Shown piece by piece: positions 12,702-25,900 of a stretch of 64,000 bases of DNA; positions within the stretch are counted from its first letter, which is position 1, and each line of letters opens with the position of its first letter. Source of the DNA: Cucumis sativus (Eukaryota > Streptophyta > Magnoliopsida > Cucurbitales > Cucurbitaceae); assembly GCF_000004075.3 (NCBI RefSeq), contig NC_026655.2, positions 4,030,001-4,094,000 of the forward strand. Reading direction: 5' to 3'. The notes beneath the pieces were generated by a model that searched no databases, was not told the DNA's origin, and was given only the letters and a program-made list of their open reading frames with translations. The translations under genes were made by a program, and so were the position numbers.

Positions 12702-13896
12702 ACTTATTCCAAATCATCTTGTGGAGAAGCAATCGACAGTATCCGGTGTGTACGGATCTTGTATTTCCATTGAGTTCCATTTTGGAGCTTTCGTGTAAAA
12801 CTCGTCTACTATTTTTTTTTTTTTCGTCTTCAGATTTTAATCTGTTCATCAAACTTCTGAATTTCTAGTAAGCCTATTGTTTGTAGAAGATGTCGAATAT
12901 CTCCAAAATGATACCTTGGGACTAATCCCAATAATAATTATTTACAAACTATTGCTTTTTTGAGATATCATAGGTGGAAATGAAGGTAATTTTAAAGTTT
13001 GTGTTTATTTGATATATGTTTACCTTCTGGAGTTGTATTTATTTGATTTATGAGTTTTTATGTTTTTGTCTAACAAGTTATTGATAAATTCTAATAATTA
13101 ATTGATCTATTTTTAAAAATTTATTTCAATTAATGTTTTTAAACTTTCAATTCTAGCCTTTGAAGGCAAATTAACGAAATTCTCATTTTTTTTCATTGAT
13201 ATTTACATGTATCTATTGGTAAATTCATGAAACCTAAAAAGAACACCATAACTTGTTCTTTCAATATTGATCAAACCTGCCACGGCAATAAGTGCTGAAT
13301 AATTATCATAAGAATCACTTTTTCATATAAAAGAGTTATGATAATGAATCACTTTTTCACACATATATATAAAGCAAAACAACAAAATACCAAAACCATA
13401 AGGATCGTTCATTCAATATAACAAAATCTATCCTTTGTTTTTTTTTATACCATAAGTTGAGTAGGGACTGAATTTCAAATCGATATTGGTTGAGAAAAAG
13501 GAAAATCTTGGGAAAAAAAAGTAGTATGTTCTCTACTAGAAAGGAAAGTCGTTTTTGATTGATTTGAACATTGGTGTGGCGTGGTTGCGTATGGTAACTA
13601 TAGCCGAAGTGAATCCATATGTGAAATAAAAAACGAGCGCGACACACCACCAAAGCTTTTGGCTCCCACAGGTCAAACACCAAACCGCCTAGCAATCCTC
13701 TTTTGAGAAAAGCTTCAGCACAAATGTACATATTTTTAGTGTAACGTAAATCTCACTTTTAGTTTACGATTCTTTTCATTTTACATCAAATCCGGTCTGA
13801 TTTCATTTCCCCTTCCATCGATTTGATTAGATTCAAATAATTTGTTTTCAATCCCTTCCTTCCAATCTATATGCTTTCGTCTCCCTAAAGGGGGAA
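12544..13896. other. NHP2 3' flank and kinase upstream region
   Basis: No gene seen. A TA dinucleotide tract lies at about 12675-12700, inside or just past the NHP2 3' UTR. The minus-strand frame at 13357-13731 lacks recognisable protein and overlaps the kinase promoter and 5' UTR, so it is not called. Confidence 0.55.
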
Positions 13897-16864
13897 ATGG
13901 GTTGCTCCTTTTCTGGGTTGAATGCTCTCTACGACGCTGTCAATGGTGGTGGAGACGTTTGGATCAACGAAAATCGCTTTAGGATCGTCAGGCAGCTCGG
14001 AGAAGGTGGCTTCGCCTTTGTGTTTTTGGTCAAAGAGGTTGTTTCCGACTCTTCTTCACCCTCTGGTGGCGGTCTCGCTAAGAAATTGAAGGACCCATCT
14101 CGTCTTTCCGGTTTGCCCCTTTTCCTTGATCTCTGTTTTTTTTTTTTTTTTTAATTCATTGTTGCGTTTTTCTGATCTGGGTCATTCTGAAATTAACTTA
14201 GAAATGCTTCAATTTGATAGTTTTGATCTGGGTCTTGAGTGCTTTTAGAATTTGACTGAACTGGACTCCAATGTCGTTTCTTGCTTTTTGTTGTTAGTTT
14301 TAAATTTATGTTTTCGGCTTAATGAATTTAATTATTCTGTAGGTGATGGAACTTATGCTTTGAAAAAGGTTCTAATTCAGAGCAGTGAACAATTGGAGCT
14401 GGTGAGGGAGGAGATACGTATTTCGTCGCTTTTCAGTCATCCTAATCTACTTCCACTTCTTGACCATGCAATAATTGCCGTTAAGGTAGTGAATAAAGAT
14501 GTTTTTTTTTCCTTTCTATATCTGCTTTGAGTTACAAGTAATTATATTATCTTTTAGCTAGTAGTTTTAATGTTTAAAAACATCTAGGAAGCTTTGCTTA
14601 ACTTTAACTCTCATCTGAACATCAGCCTTTCATTGAAGATTATGTGAATGGATGGATTAATATATATGGTTATCACATAATAAAATACCTTTACAAATGT
14701 GGATATTTCCTTGGAGATTAGATGTCATTATTGCATTCGTGAGTTTGCGAGTTAGTATTGACGATGATATTACACTTAGGCTTCTGGTTCAAGTAATAAT
14801 TTCTATGACTATACTTAACCTTTCAAATGGTATTTCCATGACTGTGCATAATCTTTCTCCCGCTTTTTTCTTTTGTTATGGGGTAGTCATCTGAAGGATC
14901 TGTGAAACATGAAGCATACTTGTTATTTCCAGTTCATTTGGATGGAACATTACTGGACAATGCCCAGACAATGAAGGCTAAGAAAGAATTCTTTTCTACA
15001 TTGGATGTTTTGGAGATATTTCGTCAGGTAATAACTATCTGTTATTGCTTTATAGTTTTCACCTTTGAGTTAGTTTACTTCTTATGAGTTTTTCTTGACT
15101 TATTTACTATGAATATCTATTGACAATGTCAATACTCTACGCTTAGTGTGTATCCTATCCTTGACTTATACTTCACGATTGATATGTATCCGTGACTTTA
15201 AATTGTTTTTACTATCACATACCTCTAGCTGCAGACTTGCTGGAAATATAACAAATCTGTGGATAAATTTTATTTAAAATTTGTAGCCTTATGTTGCCCA
15301 TTCTTTTTCCCATTTTTTTTTCCTGAAAGGAGGAAAATTTTATATGAATAATATCACCGTTTTGGTTTGAAGTAAGGTATGCATAGATATCATAATTCTT
15401 CATGAATTTTCTTGAAACAAATTCATTTGAAAACATTTCCTACTGCAGCTTTGTGCAGGGCTTAAGCATATGCACAGTAACGAACCTCCTTATGCACACA
15501 ATGATGTGAAACCTGGTAATGTTCTTTTAACTCATAGAAAAGGGATGTCACCTCTTGCAATATTGATGGATTTTGGTAGTACTCGACCTGCTAGAAAAGA
15601 AATTCGTTCTCGTTCAGAGGCACTCCAATTGCAGGTTATTGATTGTTCTTTCTTTTCATATACTAGTACCAGGATCTTTGCGACCATAACTTACACAACA
15701 GATTATACGCATGTACCTTCAAAATTACACAACCTTTTGGTGGATCATTTTACTCATGCTTGTAACATCTTGATTTAAATAACAAAACTATAATCTTAGA
15801 AGAATTGGTCCTTGTTTGTAGATGTAAGATCAAAACATTCGTGTTATATAAATATACAGTGTACTTCATTATGGTTAGGCTTTCTTAGTACAATTGGGGG
15901 CGGGGGGGATTCAAACCACAGAACTGGTAGTTAACACATTGGTATGCAAATTAAGCTATACACATTTTGGCATTATGGTTAGGCCTTTGCAAGCGAGAAC
16001 TAATAAAATCTTCAGCCATGATTACCAACTGTGAATTTTCATACTAAATTTGATGCATTCAACTTTATTTGCTTTGTAGGAATGGGCATCTGAGCATTGT
16101 TCAGCACCTTTCCGAGCACCGGAGCTGTGGGATTGTCCAAGCCATGCAGACATTGATGAGAGAACTGATATCTGGTCACTGGGATGTACTTTGTATGCAA
16201 TAATGTGAGTAGTAATAACTTTTCTTTGTGATTATTGAAACCATGTCAATCTTTCAGAAACTATGATAGTGTGTTCATACAATTATGAGAAAACAAGGCG
16301 CTAATTGCTTTCTAGACAAACCTACCCTTACTGAGCAAAAGCTTTTAGTTTGATGCATCATGAGTTTACAGCCAACCATGGAAAGGACCATTTAAATGTG
16401 GGTTAGCTTATTAAAAAGTAATAATTGAGGACAAATTTAACCAAATGTCAATTCAGATCGGTGAAGTAAAAGCTTCACCTTATCGGTCAAAATATTTTAC
16501 CATAATCCTTCATCTATTGGTTTGGTTAATTATTTAGATAAAGTGGATCAAACTTCATCACATCATTAATATATAAACTAAACTTCACTGTTGATTGCTT
16601 GTAATTTCTCATAATTTTCACTAATGGATATGCTACAGGTATGGGTTAACTCCATTTGAGTATGCCCTTGGAGAATCTGGTGGAAGCCTTCAATTAGCCA
16701 TTGTAAATGCACAAATCAAATGGCCAGCAGGACCTAATCCTCCATATCCTGATGCCCTCCACCAGTTTATAAAATGGATGCTTCAGCCACAGGCTGCAGT
16801 TCGACCTCAGATTGACGATATCGTCATTCATGTTGACAAGTTGATTGCAAAGTTTTCTAATTAG
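13897..16864 (+). CDS. STK16-type serine/threonine protein kinase, lipid-anchored
   Basis: Six exons: 13897-14110, 14343-14485, 14887-15027, 15449-15634, 16080-16204 and 16639-16864, giving 344 residues that are almost all kinase domain. The N-terminus MGCSFSG has Gly2 and Cys3, the pattern for myristoylation plus palmitoylation, so it is probably membrane-attached. The glycine loop is LGEGGFAFV (34-42), the ATP-binding lysine is Lys79 in YALKK, and the catalytic loop is HNDVKPGN (183-190) with Asp185. DFG is at 207-209 and APE at 241-243. The catalytic loop has HND where most kinases have HRD. The insert between the glycine loop and Lys79 is long and serine-rich (residues 51-71). The closest named plant relative I recall is the ATPK3/STK16 group; substrates cannot be inferred. 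All splice sites are GT/AG. Confidence 0.9.
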
Positions 16865-17643
16865 ATAAACAGGGCATGTGACAGAAGTTGATAGTTGTAC
16901 ACATTTTCGACAACTTTTGTGCCTCAGATCTTAATATGTCAGTTTAAGCAAGTACAATTTGTCTGTTGAGATTATTTTTCTCTATCGTCTAGGTGTAGCC
17001 GGGTTCGATTGAAGTTTTTCTATTTATTTTTTTCACTTTTTGCCCATAAAAATTCTAGTTTGTAGAATAACAGTGGGTTCTGTACATTGGGTTCTGTACT
17101 TCCTGGAATTGTTGAATGTTTCATAGAGAGACCCAATATTACTGCAAACTAATCTTTGATCTATCAATTTTTAATAGACACAAAATTAGGTAATTTAAGA
17201 TTGCTTAGACACAAAAGTCTTTTAACAGATTAACTAATTCTCAAACACAAATTTAATAAACCTAATTTTGGAAGTTATGATTTGATTTGTAGATCAAGGT
17301 CATGACCCTAGTTGTAAAAATGAGATATTGTTTGAATAAAATAACTAAGAAGATAAGGATTCAAGGTCATGACTAACACTCAAATATTGTATAGTCTAGT
17401 GGTGAGTTGTCCCATAAACGTGTAAATTGGTCAAAAGTTATAGAACCCGATACATTTTACTTTTTTAGAAGAAAATTTTGCTTACATAACCTAGAATTTT
17501 TATTCTGAAATTTCTATTTGATTGTTTTGTTGCATGTACTCAATACTTTGTATAAAACAAATTGTTAACAAAATATATGAGTAGAAAACTCTCAAATTTG
17601 CTTAAGGTATTTGTTGTAATATATAAATGGAAGTCACATCATG
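16865..17643. other. Kinase 3' flank, no gene seen
   Basis: Contains the 3' UTR of the kinase and A/T-rich spacer up to the tRNA on the other strand. No open frame of note and no repeat that I recognise. Confidence 0.5.
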
Positions 17644-17649
17644 AAAAAA
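17644..17649 (-). terminator. Pol III terminator of tRNA-Val
   Basis: A run of six A on the plus strand, which is six T on the transcribed sense strand, 9 bases past the tRNA 3' end. This is the standard RNA polymerase III stop signal. Confidence 0.75.
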
Positions 17650-17658
17650 GTGAGATAA

Positions 17659-17732
17659 TGGCGTCGCCCGGACTTGAACCGGAGACCTTCAGTGTGTTAG
17701 ACTGACGTGATAACCAACTACACCACGACACC
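17659..17732 (-). tRNA. tRNA-Val (anticodon AAC)
   Basis: A 74-base cloverleaf on the minus strand. The acceptor stem is GGTGTCG with CGACGCC (one G-T pair), the discriminator base is A, and the anticodon stem TCAGT/ACTGA holds the loop CTAACAC with anticodon AAC. The T arm contains the B box GGTTCAAGTCC (17670-17680). The anticodon loop is uninterrupted, so there is no intron. It decodes GTT and, by wobble after A34 deamination, other valine codons. Confidence 0.93.
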
Positions 17733-18709
17733 AACTTGTTTGAAACGTATAATAGCCAAATACAAGTATAGCCATGAATAAGTTGACAATAACAATAGTT
17801 TGCGACTAGATCCACGACACCTCAATCCCCCGTAAAAGTTAGTGGGATGGAGAATGGGATAGGGTGCGAGGACACCCCATCCCCGCCCCCATCCGTCCCA
17901 TGGACATCTCTATTTGTGACTGTTTCTTTTAGTAACAAACAAAACTAAAGAGAACGAGTAGAACTAACACAAATAACAACAAAATCCCCTACCTTGCATG
18001 CATGCATGGTATATATACAACCAATCAAAACCCTAAACTAAGCTTTATATGGTACAACTATTTTGCATACATGCTCAACTAATGGATATAACAAATTAAA
18101 CATTGTAAAAAGTTGCATCATAAACCATTATGATGCTATATATCAACCTAATTTAAGAATTTATTAACCCACCAAAATTAATTTTACCTGACCTTTTTAG
18201 TCTTCATCTTATCGAAGAAAAAGAGAAAGATCAACCCATTGTCTTTGAAAATACTTTCATCAAAGGGCAACCATTTTAGCAAGTAAGTTGAATAGCAACT
18301 TGACAATTTTCAAATTGAGACGTTCCGTGAATAATTATTCGAAAACGGTAATTAATTTGGGGGATCTGATGCATAATAAATTTTAGTTTGAAAAGATTAG
18401 TATGAAACAAAAGGTTATAAATACAAATGGTGAAACTAAAATTTGTAAGTTTAGAATAAAAAAAAAACTGCTTTTCTTGAATTTGCATGCAAATGTATAT
18501 ATAGTTAACGTGACGTTGTTGAAGATCCACGAGGAAGAAACGAAGTTTTTTTTACCTCTTCTTCGTCTTCTTCTTCTTCAAATCATTCCCTCTCTGCAAC
18601 CAAGGAATTAGGGTTCTCAAATAATTCTCTCATTTCAATTTGAATCAAAATCTCATTATCCTCATTGATTCAAATTATATCACAATTAATTCAAACATAT
18701 AAACTAACA
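17733..18709. other. Intergenic region upstream of the tetraspanin
   Basis: A C/G-rich patch at about 17815-17920 (CCCCATCCCCGCCCCCATCC) is unlike its surroundings and resembles short repeats scattered in plant genomes, but I cannot define its ends. A CT-rich stretch at 18550-18600 probably belongs to the tetraspanin 5' UTR. No gene is called. Confidence 0.45.
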
Positions 18710-19654
18710 ATGTGCCGTTTAAGCAATATATTAATGAGTCTCCTTAACAGCTGCACGTTAATCGTCAGCCTAATCGCCATTCTCGCCGCCGTCCAAGTCC
18801 GTAATCACGGTGGCTCCGCTTGCCAGAAGTTTCTTCAGGATCCTATTCTCACCGTCGGAATCTTCTTCTTCGTCGTTTCCTTGCTCGGCCTGATTGGATC
18901 TTGCTGCCGTCTCAATTCCATCCTATATCTCTACCTGATTGTGATGTTTTTTATGATTCTTGGGTTAATGGCGTTTACGATTTTCTCCTTATTGGTGACC
19001 AACAAAGGAATTGGACAGGCCGTTTCTGGAAGGGGGTATAAGGAATATCGCCTTGGAGATTACTCGCATTGGCTTCAGAATTACGTCGTTAGTCATGATA
19101 ATTGGCGTCGCATTCGTAGTTGTTTGGTTGATTCGCCGATTTGCCGGAGCCTTGCTGCTAATTTTCATGGAGAACAGGCGGATTTCTTTAAGGAGAATCT
19201 CTCCCCAATACAGGTTCCTTCGCATTTGGATTTTGTTTATATAAAGAATTGCATGTAAATATTTCTTAATATAATTGTCCTTGTTCTTGTTTCACCGAAT
19301 CTGAAAACCATGGAATGCGTTTCTAAACCAATTTGAATTGTTTTGCAGTCTGGATGTTGCAAGCCGCCGTCGTACTGCGGGTTCGAATTCAATAACGCCA
19401 CATTCTGGACACCTCCGAAAGCAGGGCCGGCAGTGGCGGACAGCGACTGCACCACCTGGAGCAACATACAGAACGCTCTATGCTACGATTGCAAGTCCTG
19501 CAAGGGTGGAATTCTGGCTAACATCCGCAAGGAATGGAGACGTTTCGCCATTTTCAACTCTTGTGTTCTTGCAGTCATCACCATAATCTATTGCATCGGC
19601 TGCTGCGCCACAAAAAGCAACCATAAACGTAACAGATACTATGGTTATCCTTAA
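18710..19654 (+). CDS. Tetraspanin (plant TET8/TET9-like)
   Basis: Two exons, 18710-19213 and 19349-19654, give 269 residues, close to the usual 270 or so. Membrane helices lie at about residues 6-28, 45-66, 72-96 and 233-257. Between helices 3 and 4 is the large extracellular loop with the plant signature GCCKP (170-174) and further cysteines ([14 protein letters not shown]) that form the conserved disulfides. The single intron just before the GCC motif is the expected position for plant tetraspanins. The start at 18710 ([10 protein letters not shown]) is chosen over an in-frame upstream ATG at 18665, because it gives the family N-terminus directly before helix 1. Tetraspanins organise membrane microdomains and extracellular vesicles. 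Basic C-terminal tail ([13 protein letters not shown]). Confidence 0.93.
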
Positions 19655-20181
19655 CTCTTTCTCCATCCTTTGCTTCCACGCTTCAACCTGCTCCAAATGA
19701 CTTTTTAATGCTTAAAAACAGTGTCATTCAACACGGATACGTCGTTATGAAATCGCAAATGCCTTAGTGATAGTGTTATGTATTAGATCTTTTGTATGAT
19801 AATGGTTTGGGTTTGGATTTGTTAAGTTCCCATGTCAAGGTGATGTGTATGTTTTTGGTGCCTTTTACTTGCATCACGTATGCATGTGGCCTGTTGTTCA
19901 TAATTTTTTTACTGTCTGTAATAAAGGCTTTATACAAAACTTGTGCAGTTGCTACATTCATTTCTTTGTCTTTATGAATTATTCATGACTCTGGTTAGTG
20001 TAAAGAGGAAGCAATGGATATTAATCTGATGCTATTTCTACCTTTTTCATCAAATATATAACCCGGAAGCAGTAACTAAGGCAAGATACGAAGACAAAAT
20101 CAAATCAAGAATTACAGATGATAATTTACAGATACCTATGGTAACGTGGGAAGGGAAACTGTGTGATGATTGGCGAAAATT
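19655..20181. other. Convergent 3' flanks of tetraspanin and CAS
   Basis: The two genes face each other here. The space holds both 3' UTRs and no further gene. Open frames at 19776-19977 are shadows on opposite strands of the same A/T-rich DNA. Confidence 0.5.
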
Positions 20182-22146
20182 TTAATCAGCACCAGGAAGC
20201 AATTTTTGACTAGATGTAGATGTCAATGAAGTCGTCCCGAAACGTTTGGTTCCAGATGAGATGACTCGGGATGGCGAAAGGATCTCTGCGAATGAGAACT
20301 TGTATGTATCTGTTCCTAATCGACTCTGTAACCAACCTTTGCTACCTAAAAAGCCATCAGTTACAATCCAGGAGTTCTTGAAGCCAAGGCTTGTTAGTGC
20401 TTTTGCAACTGCTTTTGCTGAGTCTGAGTACCTGAATTTTCAAGAAATTTAATGCAAGTATGATCAGTAAAAAGATATGGATGGGTAAAGTAATGATGGA
20501 GGAATTAAAATTTGAGATGGGGAAGATGACTCACGAGCCCAAGATCACTATATTGGAGCCTTTGTTAAGTTTCTTGAGGTATGAAATCTTGATGGCTGAA
20601 AGTTCAGCTTCCAGTTTCTTTACGTTTCGGACAATGCCTCGCAACTTGTTTGGTAAATCTTCGGAACTGAAACAATTTGATGCAAATGTTCATTTCTATG
20701 AAGGGATGAGTAGATGAAATTGATTGTGAAAAAGTTTGTTCAACTTACGGGATGGCAATCGCTTGGTTCTTTGCACTTGAAGGAAGGCGGGGAATGCCAG
20801 ACTTATCCTTGTCCTTCTCTGATCGAATATCGATTAGAAAGTAATTGCTCGATGAAATTAGATCGAGTGTTTGAGCAGGAGAGAGTTCACCTAGTCAAAA
20901 CACAATGTATCCCTAGTCAGACTAAATAACCCTAAACACAAAATCATAAGATCCAAAAACTCTTTATTCTGTGGCTAGAATTGGAGATGAACGTGAACAT
21001 TGGCGTTTTCTTGTAATGTGTTTCCATAAAGGAGAATAGATGCACCTTTGTAGCCACGAAAGTTGAAAGAGATAGCAGACCAAATTGGAGGAAAGAGCAG
21101 GTAAGCCAAGGCTAAGACTCCAGCAATTTCTGCAATTACAAGAGGATCGGTTGTGGAGATCGTCTCGACAGTCGACGACGCTATAGGCTTGGCACCTTCA
21201 ATGACCTTACCAGTTTGTTGTGCTGCCCCTACTACTGTCTGCAACCAAGAAAAATACTTGATATGTGAATTTGGGTTTGATGAAAACAGTCTTAATAGAA
21301 AGATTCTTCAATTGGCACCAACGGTAGAAATAACAACTAAGAAGCATGGATGTGATACAACACAAGAGAAACATGTCGACACATCATTATTTATTGAACT
21401 TAGCAAATGGAGCATACTCAAAATTTATTATTTTTGCACATAAGTGTCTATTTGGTAAACTTAAGCTTTTGGTGCATGTAACTTCATCGTTCGAAAAGGA
21501 AAGAAGAACGGCAATAATCTTCTTTAATACAAGATGAAGAAATGACAACCAAGATTTAATGTCAATGCCAATGAAGGAGTACAAACCTTGGCAGCACTAA
21601 GAACAGGTTCGGTGTCAATGCCAGAGTCCTGAAGTGCTTCAAGGGCTTTCTTTGAAGCCTCAGAAATAGTTGGAGAAGCAACCTTCAAAGCCTCTTCTCC
21701 AGCTTGCTTCACAATCGGCAGCGCCGCATCAACACCCGGCTTCAAAACAGTTTTAGCAGACTCAATAGCCTGTTGTGCAATATCGAAGAAATTCGACCCC
21801 ATTTCTTGAACCTGATCAAACGTCTTCTCCACCTACAGTTCCACAAAAAAAAAACGTCACATCGACAAACAATTGGTTCTAAATCGAACCAATTTACATT
21901 GGAACAGAAGAACGATTGAGTTACTTCATTAAGAGATGAGACGATTTGGTCTTTGTTGAGAGCCTTAGCTTCGTAGGGAGAAGAAAAAAGAGCTAAGAGA
22001 GAGAGAGTAGTGGAAGCCGGTAAAGAAACGGAGATGGGACGGAATTGGGACTTGGAATCGGATCTGTGAGAGGGAGAAGGAAGCGAAGGAGTTGGGTGGT
22101 GATGTCTAGGAATGGAGGAAGCTCTAATGTGGATGTGCATCGCCAT
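20182..22146 (-). CDS. CAS: Calcium-sensing receptor, chloroplastic (CAS)
   Basis: Thylakoid membrane protein involved in calcium-dependent stomatal and photosynthetic acclimation signalling. Six exons on the minus strand: 22146-21925, 21832-21587, 21238-21046, 20890-20749, 20666-20535 and 20431-20182, giving 394 residues with phases that close. The N-terminal 50 residues are rich in Ser, Pro, His and Arg with few acidic residues, as in a chloroplast transit peptide. A helical Ala/Lys-rich segment follows (VEKTFDQVQEMG, then PIVKQAGEEALK). One membrane helix lies at about 190-212 (LVIAEIAGVLALAYLLFPPI), then RGYKGELSPAQTLDLI begins the rhodanese-like domain, which includes YFLIDIRSEKDKDKSGIPRL, KLRGIVRN, LNKGSNIVILGS and GSKGWLQSRLGTD. 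The C-terminus ends SSQKLLPGAD. The intron between RGYKG and ELSPAQ has a weak donor (GTGCAT); reading through it would end after 22 extra residues. Confidence 0.95.
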
Positions 22147-22630
22147 GGATGACTGTTACAGAGCCAACCTCAACCCAAAGGCGAGTGAAGAAGAAGAAGA
22201 AGAAGAAGAAGAAAAGAAGGATTGAGGTGATGAATTAGTGGTGAGTGTTGGAAGGGAACATTATGAATAAGAAAAAGTGGTTCTTCGCCCATTGTTGCAC
22301 ATCTACTTGGCACAAAAATGGATTTCATTTCGTGGCTCCAAATTTCCCAATTATAATTCAAATAATACACTTCCTAAATTTATTCTCTCTTTTTTTTCTA
22401 CTACAAAAATGAATATGACAAAACGTTATAATATAATATATAAAACAAATATTTAGTTACAACCTATCTAAAAATTCAATTCAATCTTTAAGTTGTCACG
22501 TGACAAATTATATATATATATGTATAAATATATATAAGAATAATAGTTGGACGATAAAATAATATAGAGAAATCTTTTCGATAGACCACGACATTTATAT
22601 TTCATGTACTAAAATATAATGAACTGTGGA
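22147..22630. other. CAS upstream region
   Basis: Between the CAS start and the segmental duplication. A GAA tract at about 22187-22213 reads as a CTT-rich 5' leader for CAS. The rest is A/T-rich and I see no other gene. Confidence 0.5.
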
Positions 22631-22934
22631 GTTTGTTGTTAAGTTTTCTAAACATACACTTTTGAATGCAAATTGAGAGCTATAGTACAATTCTCATGAT
22701 TATTTGAAATTATTGAATACAACAATTGGACATGTTTCCTAGAAATTTCATGAAAGGAATAAAACTTTTGACCATTTGAGTTTCGAATGGTCACTTAAGC
22801 TGCAAAGACATCAAACTACACAAGAATCTTATGTACACATGTTGTATAAATATATATATATATATACACTGAGAAGAAACTTGCTATGGAAAAATGTTGT
22901 AAATCTTTCTATGGTAACGAATCTCATCAGCAAA

Positions 22935-25900
22935 CTAATGACTCTTGATTTCTGAGAAGTCTTCAAAATGCTTTGATGCTTCGAACCGAGCTGTGTAACC
23001 GACGGTTGTATGTCGTAATGATCTTTGTCTCACTACCTGACAGTATTCTGGATCGTTTAACTGTCCGTCAGCTTTTATCCATTGAATCATTTGATGATAC
23101 ATCGGGAAGAATCGCATTTGGATCGAGCCAAAGACGAAGTATGGAAGAAGGGAAGCTCCCAGAGCCAAAAGTGTGAGGATCCAAAACGATGGTGCCGGGG
23201 CACATGCCTCAATGAATACCTGAAATGCTGTGGTTGATATAGTTGGGTTTATAGCTCCATATGCCATGAGGAATAAGTACCAAAGAACGATACTGCCCCA
23301 GATGAAAAGATGTTGAATATATGTGAAGTAACTGATGGACAATGCCATTTGGCAGTTTACAACCCAAACAACACAAGTGTACATGGTGACACCAAGAATT
23401 TCCAGCCCGACGACCTCTCCGCTGTTGCGGAAAGCTTGATAGTCCATTGCCCCAACACAAAAGAAGAATATGATGACAGAACTGAGTAGCCCATTGAACA
23501 CCCATCCAAAAATTCGAACCCAACTAAATAACACATTTTGGACACCTTCTTGGTATAGAAGTGAGAACTGAAGATGCAAAAATATAGAAGGCAATAAGCC
23601 ATTTGATATTGTATATAAGAAAGGCAAAAGATTGCATGAAACAAATAAAGGAAAGTTGAACTTACCTTAAGACAGTACCGGGATGAGACGTCTTGGTCAA
23701 ACACTCCCAATGCAATCACAGGGAGAGAAGTAAAGAAGACGTTATACAGCGAAAGGAACCAGTCGTTGTATACAGTTTGGCCGGAGAATGATGCATACAT
23801 CTCAAAGAAGAATAAAGTGAACCCAAAAACAATGTTCTTGTAGAAGAAATAGCATATCTGTCATATATAAAACCCGATCAGTTTGACATATTTCAACGAT
23901 TTTCAAGCTAAAAATGATGTTGAGGCTGTACAGTTGCACATTAATCTAGATGATTCTCACTAAAAAGCTAATATCAAGTAATATTTATAAATCATAATGT
24001 ACCATGGATGAGATCCTTCTGTAACACCAATGACCATGCACAAGGAGCAGCCGCTCCAAGTATCGAAACTGTGCGATTGCAATATCACTTGACATGACTG
24101 CCTGAAATTCAGAAAGATAAGAAATATAAAACAAAACTGAGATGAATGAAAACTTTTTGTTATCACTCCAGCTGGGATCTGTTTTAAATTTACCTGCATC
24201 CCTTCTACACCACTAATACCGATCCCGATATCCGCTTCTTGGATCATTCCGACATCGTTTGCACCATCACCAACTGCTAGAGTGGTGCTGCCTGTCTTAA
24301 CCTTAACCATTTGGGTAACCTGCATTTATGCAAGATTGCATCATATTAGACTACTGCTTCTAATTTCTTCATTTCACTGTTTGGAGAAGGATAATTCTGA
24401 CTCCGGTTTAGATAGTTTGAGAAGGTTTGCTTACTTGTGCTTTCTGTTTAGGAGAAGATCTGCAGCATATAACTGAAGCACAACCAATGGCAAGCTCCAG
24501 AAATAGGTCCTTAACATCGTCCTCCAAAGCATAGGTGAGAGACTTTCCATCAATTATCAAAGCCAATGTTTCTGGAGTTTCGCTTGAGGATGTAAGTAAT
24601 GCTTTCGCATCAGTTATTTGTTGAGTCACACTTGTTTTAAACGCCTGAAATCAGCAAGGTCCCATCAGTATAAATTGCAACATGTAAACATTAGCTAATT
24701 ATAAAGCAATAATTGCAGAGTTTGTCATTTAGTTTGTGAATCTGATCTATTTACCTTGATAGCTGCAGATTTGTGATCATCTTCGACTTTGTCTAAAGCT
24801 TTTCCTTCTGGAGTCTCTGAGCTGATAATTATTTGCTTCATTCCTTGTCTAAGTAAACTGCACGCGAAGCTGAACAGAGAGTGTCCGGGTTTGAAACAAG
24901 AAGTTGTTAGCATGTTGAACATTTACGTGAAGTGGTGTGCGTTGGAGCTTAGAAAAAGTTGTATAGATTATGCTTACCCAATGTTGATGGCTGTTTCCAT
25001 CTTATCACCAGTCAGAACCCATATTTTAATTCCGGCCTGAGCAAGTTTGTCTATGCATTCAGGGACCTACAAACACAAAATAATCAATAACTTGTAAGCT
25101 TTTCATCTTCTTATGGTATGAGTTTATTAATTTCATTGTTAGAATAAGGCAAACTACTCATAAAGAGTGATTTTAGTTTTTCATGGCTTAATTCATACCC
25201 CATTTTGAAGTTTATCTTCAACTGCTGTAGCACCAAGAAGAATCAAATCTTTCTCAACGCTTTCTGTCAACTGATCGATTATGTCGTCGCGATCTGTGCT
25301 CACTGTGTTTTTCGCTTTGATGAACTCTTGATGAAATGAATTAAACTCTTCCTCTTTCAGCTCACGATATGCTAAAACCAAAGTTCTTAAACCAGCATCG
25401 GCGTACTCATTGACGTGCACCTTTGTTTGTTCTTCAAACTCACATCTATTCTTGGCAAGTCTTTCAAACATAACACTACGTTTCAAGAGAAGAAGATCAT
25501 GAGATAAAATTTCTTAGCAACAAAGAAAATAGATCACTATTATATGCATGGGAGAACATAAAGTTTAAGTTTACCAACCTGTCAGCTCCTTTACAAAGAA
25601 GTAGTAGTTTTCCCTTTGAATCTCTTATAATCACAGACATCCGTTTTCTTGTGCTATTAAACTCCAAAACATCCAGTAGCTGATATGATCTGCAAACCCA
25701 AAGCCATAAAACTCACAGTGAATAGACGATTGGGAAATTTGGAGAGCAACCGTAAGATGACGGAAGATTAATCCTATAAACTCACAGTGAACTGACCTTT
25801 CAACTTTTTTAGCTGAGGTCGGATCGAACTCCCGTAATGAAATGCTTGTCTGACTCCTTTCATAGAACTCGAAACCGAATTCTCTGGCTGCAATCACAAA

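Noticed and set aside
13357-13731. Minus-strand open frame of 124 codons upstream of the kinase
   Set aside because: It overlaps the kinase promoter and 5' leader, with biased Phe/Leu/Tyr composition from A/T-rich DNA and no splice context.
15893-15909. G-run in a kinase intron, possible quadruplex
   Set aside because: There is only one long G tract with one interruption; too little to support a structured element.
17815-17920. G/C-rich patch next to the tRNA
   Set aside because: It resembles a dispersed plant repeat, but the ends cannot be defined and nothing functional can be claimed.
20975-21244. Truncated CAS reading ending soon after the membrane helix
   Set aside because: The last 22 residues are intron read-through. 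Four further downstream exons on the minus strand restore the full rhodanese-like domain.
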